Shown: in pieces, positions 11,021 to 18,963 of the stretch
How the letters are laid out: every line of letters starts with the position of its first letter
Position numbering within the stretch: position 1 is the first letter of the stretch
NCBI GenBank assembly: GCA_016700055.1
Contig: CP064997.1
Coordinates: 248,001 to 312,000 of the forward strand
DNA from: Actinomycetota bacterium
Lineage (GTDB): Bacteria; Actinomycetota; Acidimicrobiia; Acidimicrobiales; Ilumatobacteraceae
DNA: 64,000 bases
Direction: 5' to 3'
The notes under the pieces: model-generated
Seen by the model: only the letters and a program-made list of their open reading frames with translations
What the model was told of the DNA's origin: nothing
Database searches by the model: none
Translations under genes and position numbers: made by a program

Positions 11021-11069
11021 ATGGGGGTGCGCAGGCGTAACGGGCTCTCCGATCGGGCATGCTTTCGCG

Positions 11070-11558
11070 ATGTCGATCCTCGATGCCTCCATCAACACCC
11101 TGCGCGGCGAGCCCACTTCGCTCGCCGACCTCGACGGCAAGGCGATGCTCATCGTCAACGTCGCCTCCCGCTGCGGGTTGACCCCGCAGTACACCGGTCT
11201 CGAGCAGCTCCAGCAGACCTACGGCGCGAGGGGGTTCACCGTCGTCGGATTCCCGTGCAACCAGTTCGGCGCCCAAGAGCCCGGTTCGGCCGAAGAGATC
11301 GAGACGTTCTGCAGCACCACCTACGGGGTCACGTTCCCGATGATGGAGAAGATCGACGTCAACGGCGACGACCGCCACCCGATCTACACCGAGCTCACGG
11401 AGACGGCCGACGCGGAGGGCCACACCGGCGACATCCGCTGGAACTTCGAGAAGTTCCTGGTGTCGCCGAGCGGCGATGTGGTCAGGCGCTACAGCCCGAT
11501 GGTCGCCCCCGAAGACGCCGGCCTGGTGGCCGACATCGAGGCGAACCTGCCAACTTGA
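11070..11558 (+). CDS. Glutathione peroxidase family (thiol peroxidase-type) protein
   Basis: A 162-residue thioredoxin-fold peroxidase that reduces hydrogen and lipid hydroperoxides. The peroxidatic residue is cysteine (C35 in NVASRCGLTPQY) where animal enzymes have selenocysteine; FPCNQFG supplies the conserved Gln, and WNFEKFLV the Trp and Asn of the catalytic tetrad. As in most bacterial members the electron donor is more likely thioredoxin or mycothiol than glutathione. Length matches the family. It has its own promoter region, shared with the divergent HNH gene, and converges with the MMPL transporter 9 nt away. Confidence 0.92.
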   Translation: MSILDASINTLRGEPTSLADLDGKAMLIVNVASRCGLTPQYTGLEQLQQTYGARGFTVVGFPCNQFGAQEPGSAEEIETFCSTTYGVTFPMMEKIDVNGDDRHPIYTELTETADAEGHTGDIRWNFEKFLVSPSGDVVRRYSPMVAPEDAGLVADIEANLPT

Positions 11559-11567
11559 TCAGCCTGA

Positions 11568-14507
11568 TCAGCCGGCCGCCGCGGCGAGCTGCTCCTCGGT
11601 GACGCCACATTGCGTGGCGGCCTCGGTGAGGATCGCGTCGACCTCGGGCGGGCGAGGACTGGTGGCTACACCCATCGCGAGCAGCTCTTCCTCGCTCTTC
11701 TTCGCGATCAGGTTGTCGGCTGCGCAACGCGCCACCCCGGGATCGACCCCGGCGCCGACGAGCGCCGTGTAGAAGGTGCTGGCGACGAGGCCCTCCGGTT
11801 CGACCGGCTCTCCTGGGGGCAAGGTGGCGTCGGGGGCGAGGGAGGTCGTCGGCGGCGGCGCGGTGGTCGGCGGCGGCAGCGTCGCCGGCACCCCGGCAGG
11901 CACGGTTTGCACCGAGGCCGCCTGCGCATCACCTTCGTCGGTGGCGGTGACCACCGTCAGCACCGCGGCGGCGACGAGCAACGCACCGACGCCGGCAGCG
12001 ACGAGCTGGGGCACGAGGCGGGGCCGCTCGGGAGCGGTGTCCGGCGCGCGCTGCGTCCCGGGAAGGCGGAGGTAACCCCGGTCGTCGGCCCAGGCGAGCA
12101 GCGGCGGCACGACGACGAGCGCGCTGATGACGGCTACGGCGATGTTCAAGGTGACTGCCGCGCCGAAGTCGCGCAGCAGCGGCAGCGAGGAGAACATCAG
12201 CACGGCAAACCCGCCGATGGTGGTGAGCGCCGAGGTCAGGAACGCCCTACCCGTGCGGTCGGCCGCGACGCGCTGGGACTCTGCGGGCGTCAGCCCACGT
12301 TGGCGCTCCTCCGCGTATCGGTCCACCAGCAGGATCGCGAACTCCGCGCAGGTGGCGACGACGAGCGGGCCACCGACCGTGGTGAGCGGGCTGAGCGTGA
12401 TGCCGAGCAGCGAGACGAGCGTCGCCGACGCCCCGGTCGCGAGCAGCACGGGGATCATCGTGAGCAGCGCCCTCGCCACGCTGCGATGGCGCAGCACGAC
12501 GAGGGCCGCCACCAGGGCGAGGGCCAGCAGGGTGAGCTGGGCCTTGTTGGCCGTGATGTTGTCGAGCAGGCCAACCCCAACGATCGCCAGCCCGCCAGTG
12601 GTGGCACTCGCGTTGGCGGGCAACCGCGCCGCGTCGCCGGGATCGGCGATGAGCGCGTGGATGTCGTCCACGACGGCACTGCGCGTCTCGAGCGAGGAGT
12701 CCCCCACCTGGTACATCACCTGCGTCGAGTTACCCTCCGGCCCGACCAGAAGTCGCTGGATGTCGGGCGGAGCCACCTCGTACGCCTGCAACATGTCGAG
12801 GCCCGTAGGCGGCATTGCCGTCGCTCCCGGCACCGCGAGCAGGTACGAGACCGTCGTCGGCAGGCTCGACGCCTCGGGCAGCACCTCGGGGTGCATGTCG
12901 GTCGACGCGAAGACGAGGTCGTGCACGAACGCACCCATCTCGTCGGTGAAGATGCCGTTGCCACCCTCCTCGTCGGCCTCGATGAAGATGCCGAGCGTCG
13001 ACGCGAAGCCGGTCTCCTCGGTGAGGGTGCGCACGTTGCGGATGGCGGTGCTGGACTGGTTGGCCCAGTTGACCGGGTCGCTCTCGATCTTGGCCCTGTC
13101 TTCCAGCGCGAGGCCGACGAGAGGGATGACGATCGAGATCAAGATGAGCGGGACGACCGCCCCCCTCGGCAGCGAACCGAGCCAGTCGACGGTCTTTTCC
13201 ACCCAGCCCCTCCCGGCCGTGCTGGTGGTCGGCTTCCGCCGCTCACGCAGACCGAGCACGCTGAGCATCGTCACGATCCCCGACAAGAGGAGGGCGACGA
13301 TGCCGATCGCGAGCAGCACGCCGAAGTCCTGAACCATCGGCACCCGGGAGATGAGCATCGCCAGGAACGCAAGAGCGGCGGCGATCGTGGCGAGCAGCAA
13401 CGGCGGCCCGAGAGCCCGAGCGGTCTCGGCGAACGGGCCCGCCTCGTGGTCGATGACGCACTCCTCCTCCACGCGGTTGTGGAGCTGGATCGAGAACTCG
13501 ATGCCCATCCCGATGAGAATCGGCAGCCCCGCGATCGTGACGAGTGACAGGTCAGAGCCGGTGAACCCGAAGATGCCGAACCCCCAGATCACCCCGACGA
13601 TCATCCCGAGCAGCGGCAGCAGTCGCCAGCGGACGTTGAACGCGACGATCAGCACGACGATCATCACCAGCACCGCGATCCCGCCAAGCAACAGCATCCC
13701 GCCTTGTAGGTACTCGTTGATCTCGGTCAGGAACGTAGGCGTGCCGGTGACGATCACGGCGGAGTTCTCGAAGCCGCGTCCCTCCAGCGAGGCGAAGACC
13801 GCCTCGGAACCGTCGGCAAGCTGGTCAAGGGGGGCGTTGCCGACGAGGATCGCCGCGAGCAGGGCATGGGTGGTGTCCGGGATGAACGCGCGCAGGGCCT
13901 TGCGCACGACGAGCTCGGGGTCGGGTGGCGCCGTCAGGGTGCCGTCGTCGGCGAGCTCGAAGCCGACGTTCTCGAACAGCAGAAACTTGATCCACTCCGG
14001 GTTCTCCATCCCGGGCACTCCGGCCGCCGCGACGCGCGCCAACGTGACGCGCTCGTCCTGCTCACGAGCTGCAATCGCCGTCTCGTCGGTCTCCCGCTCC
14101 ATCGCCCTGCTGAGGATCTGCGAGGCAGTACCGCTCGTCACGAGATCGCCCGTCCACTGCAGCGCCGTCAGCGGCGAGACGACGTTCTGGATCGACGGGT
14201 CGCCGCGCAGCTGGTCCTCGACGGCGCGCATCTGCTCGATGTTGGCGGGGGTGAAGAGGTCGGCCACCGTGTGGTCCTCTTCCATCGTGAAGAGCACCAC
14301 CATGTTCTCTCCGCCGAAGAGCTCTTGGTACGCGCGGTTGTCCTTCGCCTCCTGCGAATCGGGCTGCAGGTAGCTGTCCTGCCCCGTCGCGAAGTCGAGC
14401 TGGGCAGCCCCGACGAGCGTCACCGCGGTGACGACGACGATGATCGCAAATGCGGCTGTGGTGCGGTTGCCGAGCCATCGACCCACCCCGCGCCAGATGC
14501 GTTCCAT
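11568..14507 (-). CDS. MMPL/RND superfamily transporter with a C-terminal helical extension
   Basis: 979 residues of the HAE3/MMPL type of proton-driven exporter, often used for lipids or hopanoid-like substrates. There are two repeats of one helix, a large extracytoplasmic domain and five helices; the first GIAVLVMIVVLIVAFNVRWR-like block lies near residues 280-300, and the second half restarts after a basic linker near residue 440. A final membrane helix (about 865-885) is followed by a Pro/Thr-rich segment and a roughly 75-residue soluble helical tail with two cysteines, not usual for the family. ATG 14507 is preceded by AGGGGAG. Gene neighbours give no substrate. Confidence 0.85.
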   Translation of the reverse strand: MERIWRGVGRWLGNRTTAAFAIIVVVTAVTLVGAAQLDFATGQDSYLQPDSQEAKDNRAYQELFGGENMVVLFTMEEDHTVADLFTPANIEQMRAVEDQLRGDPSIQNVVSPLTALQWTGDLVTSGTASQILSRAMERETDETAIAAREQDERVTLARVAAAGVPGMENPEWIKFLLFENVGFELADDGTLTAPPDPELVVRKALRAFIPDTTHALLAAILVGNAPLDQLADGSEAVFASLEGRGFENSAVIVTGTPTFLTEINEYLQGGMLLLGGIAVLVMIVVLIVAFNVRWRLLPLLGMIVGVIWGFGIFGFTGSDLSLVTIAGLPILIGMGIEFSIQLHNRVEEECVIDHEAGPFAETARALGPPLLLATIAAALAFLAMLISRVPMVQDFGVLLAIGIVALLLSGIVTMLSVLGLRERRKPTTSTAGRGWVEKTVDWLGSLPRGAVVPLILISIVIPLVGLALEDRAKIESDPVNWANQSSTAIRNVRTLTEETGFASTLGIFIEADEEGGNGIFTDEMGAFVHDLVFASTDMHPEVLPEASSLPTTVSYLLAVPGATAMPPTGLDMLQAYEVAPPDIQRLLVGPEGNSTQVMYQVGDSSLETRSAVVDDIHALIADPGDAARLPANASATTGGLAIVGVGLLDNITANKAQLTLLALALVAALVVLRHRSVARALLTMIPVLLATGASATLVSLLGITLSPLTTVGGPLVVATCAEFAILLVDRYAEERQRGLTPAESQRVAADRTGRAFLTSALTTIGGFAVLMFSSLPLLRDFGAAVTLNIAVAVISALVVVPPLLAWADDRGYLRLPGTQRAPDTAPERPRLVPQLVAAGVGALLVAAAVLTVVTATDEGDAQAASVQTVPAGVPATLPPPTTAPPPTTSLAPDATLPPGEPVEPEGLVASTFYTALVGAGVDPGVARCAADNLIAKKSEEELLAMGVATSPRPPEVDAILTEAATQCGVTEEQLAAAAG

Positions 14508-14572
14508 GAAGTGCTCCCCTCGAAGGTCGGCCCAATCATGGCCGCCCGCGCCGGTAGAGTGCACGCCCGTTC

Positions 14573-14647
<75 letters not shown>

Positions 14648-14673
14648 TGTGATGTCGCGAGACATAGGAAACG

Positions 14674-14699
14674 GTCCGAACCTTCATTGGGGTTCGGAC
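14674..14699 (+). terminator. Hairpin at the left end of IS copy A, terminator-like in the plus direction
   Basis: GTCCGAAC (14674-14681) and GTTCGGAC (14692-14699) form a perfect 8-bp stem with a 10-nt loop, followed by the T-rich TGTGTTGTTTTT. Orientation fits stopping transcription that arrives from tRNA-Gly before it crosses the element. It overlaps the last codons of the transposase, which is on the other strand. Confidence 0.55.
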
Positions 14700-15895
14700 T
14701 GTGTTGTTTTTCGGGTGGGTCGGGGGTCTCGGTCGTTGAAGGGTTGGTAGTCGCGGGTGGGGTCGAGGGTGAGGTGGCGGTAGAGCTCGCCGGTGGCGGC
14801 GTCGATGACGCGGATGTCGAGGTCGTCGATGAGGAGTAGGACGCGGGTTCGGGCGAGGGTTCGGCTGAGGCCGATGTGGTGGAGGCGTCCGTGGTGGCGC
14901 AGGGTGACGCGTCCGGCTTGGTCGACGGTGTCGCGTCGGACGCGGTGGTGGCGGTCGTCGTCGCGGGTGCCGGGTGTGGCTTTGGGCCGTGTCGCGTAGG
15001 CGACGGCGGGGGTGCTGTGGCCGGGTAGGGAGCGGTGGGGGCGCTGGTGGTTGTAGACGTCGACGAAGCGGTCGCAGAGCTGTTGGAGCTCGTCGATCGT
15101 GGTGGCGGGTGGTCGGGCGGTGAGCCAGAGCTTCATGGTTTGTTGGACGCGTTCGACCTTGCCGCAGGTGCCGGGGTGGTTGGGTCGGGAGTTCTTCTGG
15201 GTGACGCCGAGGTGGCGTAGTTCGGTCTCGAAGCCGTTGCGGCCACCGCGGCCACCTGACAGGCGGGTGGTGAACACCATGCCGTTGTCGGTGAGGGTGG
15301 ATGCGGGGATCCCGTGGGTGGCGCACGCTTGGCGGAAGGCGGCCACGACGATGGGGCCGGTGACCCGACGGTGGGCGGTGACCGAGATGAGGTAGCGGGA
15401 GTGGTCGTCGAGGAAGGTGAGGACTTCGACGTCGGTGCCGTCGGCGAGGCGGACGTGGGTGAAGTCGGCTTGCCAGCACTCGTTGGGTTGGTCGGCTTGG
15501 AAGCGGATGTACGACGAGCGGGGACGCTTGTGCGGTTGGGGGTCCACGGCCCCGGCGCGGCGCAGGATCCGCCAGATGGTCGCTGCTGACACCCGGATGT
15601 GGTGATGGTGTTCGAGGATCCACACCAACGTCGCCGGGCCGGCGTCGAGCCCGCCGGCGACACGAGACTTGCGGTGCTCGAGGACCAGCTCGACGACAGT
15701 CTCAGGGGTCGCGGTCGGCGAGCGGGCCGGGCGACGCGATCGTGGCTCGAACGCCGCCTCGCCTTCGGCGCAGTAGCGGGCCACGAGCTTCGACACCCAC
15801 CCCTTCGACACCTTGTAGGTGCGGGCGACCTCAGCCTGGGAGCGTCCCTGGACAACGACAGCGGTGATGACCAGACGGGCTATCGACACCGGCAA
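14684..15895 (-). CDS. IS481 family transposase (copy A)
   Basis: 403 residues. The N-terminal helix-turn-helix (about 5-60, with GRSQAEVARTYKVSKGWVSKL) binds the inverted repeats. The rve/DDE integrase core carries WQADFTH (about residue 142), LTDNGMVF (about 202) and the glutamate in GKVERVQQT (about 243). A C-terminal beta-domain of about 90 residues follows. The start is TTG 15895 or GTG 15889; a weak start is common for transposases. Residue 42 is Cys here and Arg in copy B. It appears intact and probably active. Confidence 0.93.
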   Translation of the reverse strand: MPVSIARLVITAVVVQGRSQAEVARTYKVSKGWVSKLVARYCAEGEAAFEPRSRRPARSPTATPETVVELVLEHRKSRVAGGLDAGPATLVWILEHHHHIRVSAATIWRILRRAGAVDPQPHKRPRSSYIRFQADQPNECWQADFTHVRLADGTDVEVLTFLDDHSRYLISVTAHRRVTGPIVVAAFRQACATHGIPASTLTDNGMVFTTRLSGGRGGRNGFETELRHLGVTQKNSRPNHPGTCGKVERVQQTMKLWLTARPPATTIDELQQLCDRFVDVYNHQRPHRSLPGHSTPAVAYATRPKATPGTRDDDRHHRVRRDTVDQAGRVTLRHHGRLHHIGLSRTLARTRVLLLIDDLDIRVIDAATGELYRHLTLDPTRDYQPFNDRDPRPTRKTTQSEPQ

Positions 15896-15980
15896 CGGTC
15901 ACCGCCGGACCCACCCCGGCCGCGGACCCCGCGTTTCCTATGTCTCGCGACACCCGTTTCCTATGTCCTGAAACCACACA

Positions 15981-15996
15981 CCGTCACCCGCTCGAG
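15981..15996. repeat. Direct repeat 2 between the tandem IS copies
   Basis: CCGTCACCCGCTCGAG, the only DNA between IS copy A and IS copy B. The first 15 bp match the tRNA-Gly 3' repeat at 14633, and all 16 bp match 17330-17345. This is what two independent insertions at one target, offset by 1 bp, would leave. Confidence 0.85.
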
Positions 15997-16022
15997 TGTG
16001 ATGTCGCGAGACATAGGAAACG

Positions 16023-16048
16023 GTCCGAACCTTCATTGGGGTTCGGAC
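16023..16048 (+). terminator. Hairpin at the left end of IS copy B
   Basis: The same perfect 8-bp stem, loop and T-rich tail as at 14674-14699 in copy A, 1349 bp further on. Confidence 0.5.
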
Positions 16049-17244
16049 TGTGTTGTTTTTCGGGTGGGTCGGGGGTCTCGGTCGTTGAAGGGTTGGTAGT
16101 CGCGGGTGGGGTCGAGGGTGAGGTGGCGGTAGAGCTCGCCGGTGGCGGCGTCGATGACGCGGATGTCGAGGTCGTCGATGAGGAGTAGGACGCGGGTTCG
16201 GGCGAGGGTTCGGCTGAGGCCGATGTGGTGGAGGCGTCCGTGGTGGCGCAGGGTGACGCGTCCGGCTTGGTCGACGGTGTCGCGTCGGACGCGGTGGTGG
16301 CGGTCGTCGTCGCGGGTGCCGGGTGTGGCTTTGGGCCGTGTCGCGTAGGCGACGGCGGGGGTGCTGTGGCCGGGTAGGGAGCGGTGGGGGCGCTGGTGGT
16401 TGTAGACGTCGACGAAGCGGTCGCAGAGCTGTTGGAGCTCGTCGATCGTGGTGGCGGGTGGTCGGGCGGTGAGCCAGAGCTTCATGGTTTGTTGGACGCG
16501 TTCGACCTTGCCGCAGGTGCCGGGGTGGTTGGGTCGGGAGTTCTTCTGGGTGACGCCGAGGTGGCGTAGTTCGGTCTCGAAGCCGTTGCGGCCACCGCGG
16601 CCACCTGACAGGCGGGTGGTGAACACCATGCCGTTGTCGGTGAGGGTGGATGCGGGGATCCCGTGGGTGGCGCACGCTTGGCGGAAGGCGGCCACGACGA
16701 TGGGGCCGGTGACCCGACGGTGGGCGGTGACCGAGATGAGGTAGCGGGAGTGGTCGTCGAGGAAGGTGAGGACTTCGACGTCGGTGCCGTCGGCGAGGCG
16801 GACGTGGGTGAAGTCGGCTTGCCAGCACTCGTTGGGTTGGTCGGCTTGGAAGCGGATGTACGACGAGCGGGGACGCTTGTGCGGTTGGGGGTCCACGGCC
16901 CCGGCGCGGCGCAGGATCCGCCAGATGGTCGCTGCTGACACCCGGATGTGGTGATGGTGTTCGAGGATCCACACCAACGTCGCCGGGCCGGCGTCGAGCC
17001 CGCCGGCGACACGAGACTTGCGGTGCTCGAGGACCAGCTCGACGACAGTCTCAGGGGTCGCGGTCGGCGAGCGGGCCGGGCGACGCGATCGTGGCTCGAA
17101 CGCCGCCTCGCCTTCGGCGCGGTAGCGGGCCACGAGCTTCGACACCCACCCCTTCGACACCTTGTAGGTGCGGGCGACCTCAGCCTGGGAGCGTCCCTGG
17201 ACAACGACAGCGGTGATGACCAGACGGGCTATCGACACCGGCAA
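16033..17244 (-). CDS. IS481 family transposase (copy B)
   Basis: 403 residues, identical to the copy A transposase except Arg instead of Cys at residue 42. It has the same helix-turn-helix N-terminus and the same catalytic Asp, Asp, Glu positions. Arg at this position, next to the end of the first helix-turn-helix, is probably the ancestral residue, since it continues a basic DNA-binding surface; that is inference. TTG start as in copy A. Confidence 0.93.
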   Translation of the reverse strand: MPVSIARLVITAVVVQGRSQAEVARTYKVSKGWVSKLVARYRAEGEAAFEPRSRRPARSPTATPETVVELVLEHRKSRVAGGLDAGPATLVWILEHHHHIRVSAATIWRILRRAGAVDPQPHKRPRSSYIRFQADQPNECWQADFTHVRLADGTDVEVLTFLDDHSRYLISVTAHRRVTGPIVVAAFRQACATHGIPASTLTDNGMVFTTRLSGGRGGRNGFETELRHLGVTQKNSRPNHPGTCGKVERVQQTMKLWLTARPPATTIDELQQLCDRFVDVYNHQRPHRSLPGHSTPAVAYATRPKATPGTRDDDRHHRVRRDTVDQAGRVTLRHHGRLHHIGLSRTLARTRVLLLIDDLDIRVIDAATGELYRHLTLDPTRDYQPFNDRDPRPTRKTTQSEPQ

Positions 17245-17329
17245 CGGTCACCGCCGGACCCACCCCGGCCGCGGACCCCGCGTTTCCTATGTCTCGCGAC
17301 ACCCGTTTCCTATGTCCTGAAACCACACA

Positions 17330-17345
17330 CCGTCACCCGCTCGAG
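17330..17345. repeat. Direct repeat 3 (right flank of IS copy B)
   Basis: CCGTCACCCGCTCGAG, the right-hand member of the repeat set bounding the tandem elements. The original chromosome probably read from the tRNA-Gly 3' end straight into GAGAGAGGGAGGA and the VOC gene. Confidence 0.8.
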
Positions 17346-17363
17346 AGAGGGAGGACGCCCGCC

Positions 17364-17762
17364 ATGGCGACCGAGGGGTTCGAGGGCTTCTACGTCGAGA
17401 CTCGCGACTACGCGGCCACCGCTGCGTTCTGGGCGTCGCTGGGCTTCGTGAGCGTGTTCGAGTCCGACCACGGCTCGGGCCAGTGGGTGCACCCAGCGGG
17501 CGGCCCGTACGTGTTCGTCAGCGAGCAGCACGAGTCCGATCTCACGACCCAACCGATCTTGCGGGTGGCGGACTCGACCGCGTTCTTGCCCGATCCCCCA
17601 GCCGACTTCGCGAAGCCCTTCACGCCCGAGCACTGGGGCGTGGTCGAAGCTCTCGTGCGCGATCCCGACGGTCGCATCGTCAGCCTCCACGCGCCTCTCC
17701 CCGACGGCGTCGACGCCCCCGACGCGACCGCCCACCACTCGGACAAGTACAGCTCCGACTGA
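17364..17762 (+). CDS. VOC superfamily (glyoxalase-like) protein
   Basis: 132 residues with the beta-alpha-beta-beta-beta pattern of a vicinal-oxygen-chelate protein: FYVETRDYAATAAFWASLGF at the start and VRDPDGRIVSLHAPLP at the end, the latter like the PDG metal/substrate strand of glyoxalase relatives. The exact function is unknown; such single-domain proteins serve as lyases, resistance proteins or binding proteins. The start ATG has the strong ribosome-binding site GAGGGAGGA. The tandem IS elements now separate it from tRNA-Gly, so its upstream transcription may have changed recently. Confidence 0.75.
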   Translation: MATEGFEGFYVETRDYAATAAFWASLGFVSVFESDHGSGQWVHPAGGPYVFVSEQHESDLTTQPILRVADSTAFLPDPPADFAKPFTPEHWGVVEALVRDPDGRIVSLHAPLPDGVDAPDATAHHSDKYSSD

Positions 17763-17770
17763 TTCGAGGC

Positions 17771-17801
17771 GGCCCGGACTCGTTCAGCGTCGGAGCGGGC
17801 C
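17771..17801. terminator. Possible bidirectional terminator between convergent genes
   Basis: GGCCCG (17771-17776) pairs with CGGGCC (17796-17801), with a short inner CTC/GAG stem. It sits exactly between the stops of the plus-strand VOC gene and the minus-strand hypothetical gene. There is no strong T-run, so support is modest. Confidence 0.35.
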
Positions 17802-18145
17802 TAAAACGGCGGCGGAGGTGCGACAGGGCCGAGCCGGTTGGCCGTGGACGCGAAGATCTCACCGATCAGCTTCTTGATCCTGCTCGCGCTCCCGATCTGC
17901 GTCGACACCTTGCCGACACCGCCGACCCGGATCAGCGAACCCGTACCCTGGGGCACCACCGACGCCGACATCCGCTGCCCGGTGGTGAAGGCCGACCAGC
18001 CGGACTGGAACTCGAGGCGCATCTCCTGCTCGACCTGGGACTCGACCTTCAGGGACGGATGACCGGAGATGGCGCCGACGAGTGCCATCCACGCGGCCAG
18101 AGGCGGCGCTTCCGTGTACATCTCGTCGCCGACACGGCGTCTCAA
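17801..18145 (-). CDS. Conserved-looking hypothetical protein
   Basis: 114 residues from TTG 18145, or 106 from an internal ATG at 18121; the TTG is preceded by GGGAGGT at good distance. There is no signal peptide or membrane helix. The alternating hydrophobic/polar pattern (EFQSGWSAFTTGQRMSASVV, then GTGSLIRVGG, then a C-terminal amphipathic helix) resembles small beta-sheet proteins that end in a helix, and the tail is PPPP-rich. I do not recognise a family. Codon composition matches its neighbours and the minus-strand reading looks more protein-like than the overlapping plus-strand frame. Confidence 0.6.
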   Translation of the reverse strand: MRRRVGDEMYTEAPPLAAWMALVGAISGHPSLKVESQVEQEMRLEFQSGWSAFTTGQRMSASVVPQGTGSLIRVGGVGKVSTQIGSASRIKKLIGEIFASTANRLGPVAPPPPF

Positions 18146-18209
18146 TCCCGCACCTCCCGCTAGCCGCCTGTCGCGACACTACGCACTAGCGCCGTGACCT
18201 CGCGCCGGG

Positions 18210-18953
18210 TCAGGGCAGGCCGCCGTCGCAGCGCACCATGGCGCCTGTGGTGAACGACGACATCGGGCTGGCCAGGTACAGCGCTGTGGTGACGATCTCC
18301 TCCGGCCGCCCGGGGCGACCGAGCGGATTGGACCAACGCTCGCGGGCCGCGGCCGGCCAGGCCTTGGAGATGTCGGTCAGGAACGGTCCGGCGGAGATCG
18401 TGTTGACGCGCACCGTCGGCCCGTACTCGAGGGCGAAGCACTCGGTCATCACGTTCAGCGCCGCCTTGGCGCCGCAGTAGGGCGTCGCCGACGGTGTCGG
18501 GCGGAGCGCACCGGAACTGGAGACGTTGATGATCACCCCACCGCCCGCGTCGCGCATGCGGGCCGCGACCGTGGACGCCAGCCGGAACGGGCCTTTCCAG
18601 TTGACCGAGACGACCTTGTCGAACAGCTCCTCACTGGTCTCGTGCGACGACGGGGCGAGGGGCGACATGCCCGCGTTGTTCACCAGCACGTCGATCCGGC
18701 CGAACTCCGCATACACCCGCTCGACCAGCGCGTCGACCTCGTCCCACTTGCCGACATGGCATTCGACGGCGAGCGCCTTGCGGCCGAGCGCGCGCACCTC
18801 GGCGGCCACCTGCTCGCAGGCGTCGAGCTTGCGGCTGGCGACGACGACGTCGGCACCGTGCTCGGCGAACGCCTTCACCATCTCGTAGCCGAGGCCCCGG
18901 CTGCCACCGGTGACGAGCGCCACCTTGCCACTCAGGTCGAACAGATCGGTCAT
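18210..18953 (-). CDS. Short-chain dehydrogenase/reductase (SDR)
   Basis: A 247-residue classical SDR that oxidises or reduces an alcohol/ketone with NAD(P). The Rossmann motif TGGSRGLG is near residues 15-22, NNAG near 92-95, the catalytic serine lies in NVSSSGAL (about 142), and the Tyr/Lys pair is in PYCGAKAAL (about 156-160). The C-terminus ends CDGGLP as in many FabG-like enzymes. ATG 18953 gives a normal N-terminus MTDLFDLSGKVALVTGG. It lies just downstream of the histidine kinase on the same strand (10 nt gap) and may be co-transcribed. The substrate is unknown. Confidence 0.88.
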   Translation of the reverse strand: MTDLFDLSGKVALVTGGSRGLGYEMVKAFAEHGADVVVASRKLDACEQVAAEVRALGRKALAVECHVGKWDEVDALVERVYAEFGRIDVLVNNAGMSPLAPSSHETSEELFDKVVSVNWKGPFRLASTVAARMRDAGGGVIINVSSSGALRPTPSATPYCGAKAALNVMTECFALEYGPTVRVNTISAGPFLTDISKAWPAAARERWSNPLGRPGRPEEIVTTALYLASPMSSFTTGAMVRCDGGLP

Positions 18954-18963
18954 CTGCCGGACT

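Larger units (their letters stand above)
14648..15980 (-). mobile_element. IS481-family insertion sequence, copy A (1333 bp)
   Basis: The ends begin TGTG and end CACA. Aligning the two termini gives an imperfect 27-bp inverted repeat that shares TGTG and the inner 14-mer GACATAGGAAACGG. The right end carries a second copy of the inner box (15932-15952), which is a perfect 21-bp inverted match to 14653-14673, so the right end has two putative transposase sites and the left end one. It encodes a single DDE transposase. The flanking duplication is 15 bp. It differs from copy B at one noticed position (A15772 versus G17121). Confidence 0.9.
15997..17329 (-). mobile_element. IS481-family insertion sequence, copy B (1333 bp)
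   Basis: The same length, termini and orientation as copy A, displaced by exactly 1349 bp (1333 bp of IS plus the 16-bp repeat). Flanked by 16-bp direct repeats at 15981 and 17330. The near identity means recent insertion or recent duplication by recombination. Confidence 0.9.

Noticed and set aside
14648..17329. Tandem 1349-bp repeat as an assembly artefact
   Set aside because: The copies differ at one base and the outer flanks are unique; still, long reads would be the final proof.
17838..18062. Plus-strand 74-codon frame across the hypothetical gene at 17801-18145
   Set aside because: The minus-strand frame has a better ribosome-binding site and more protein-like composition.
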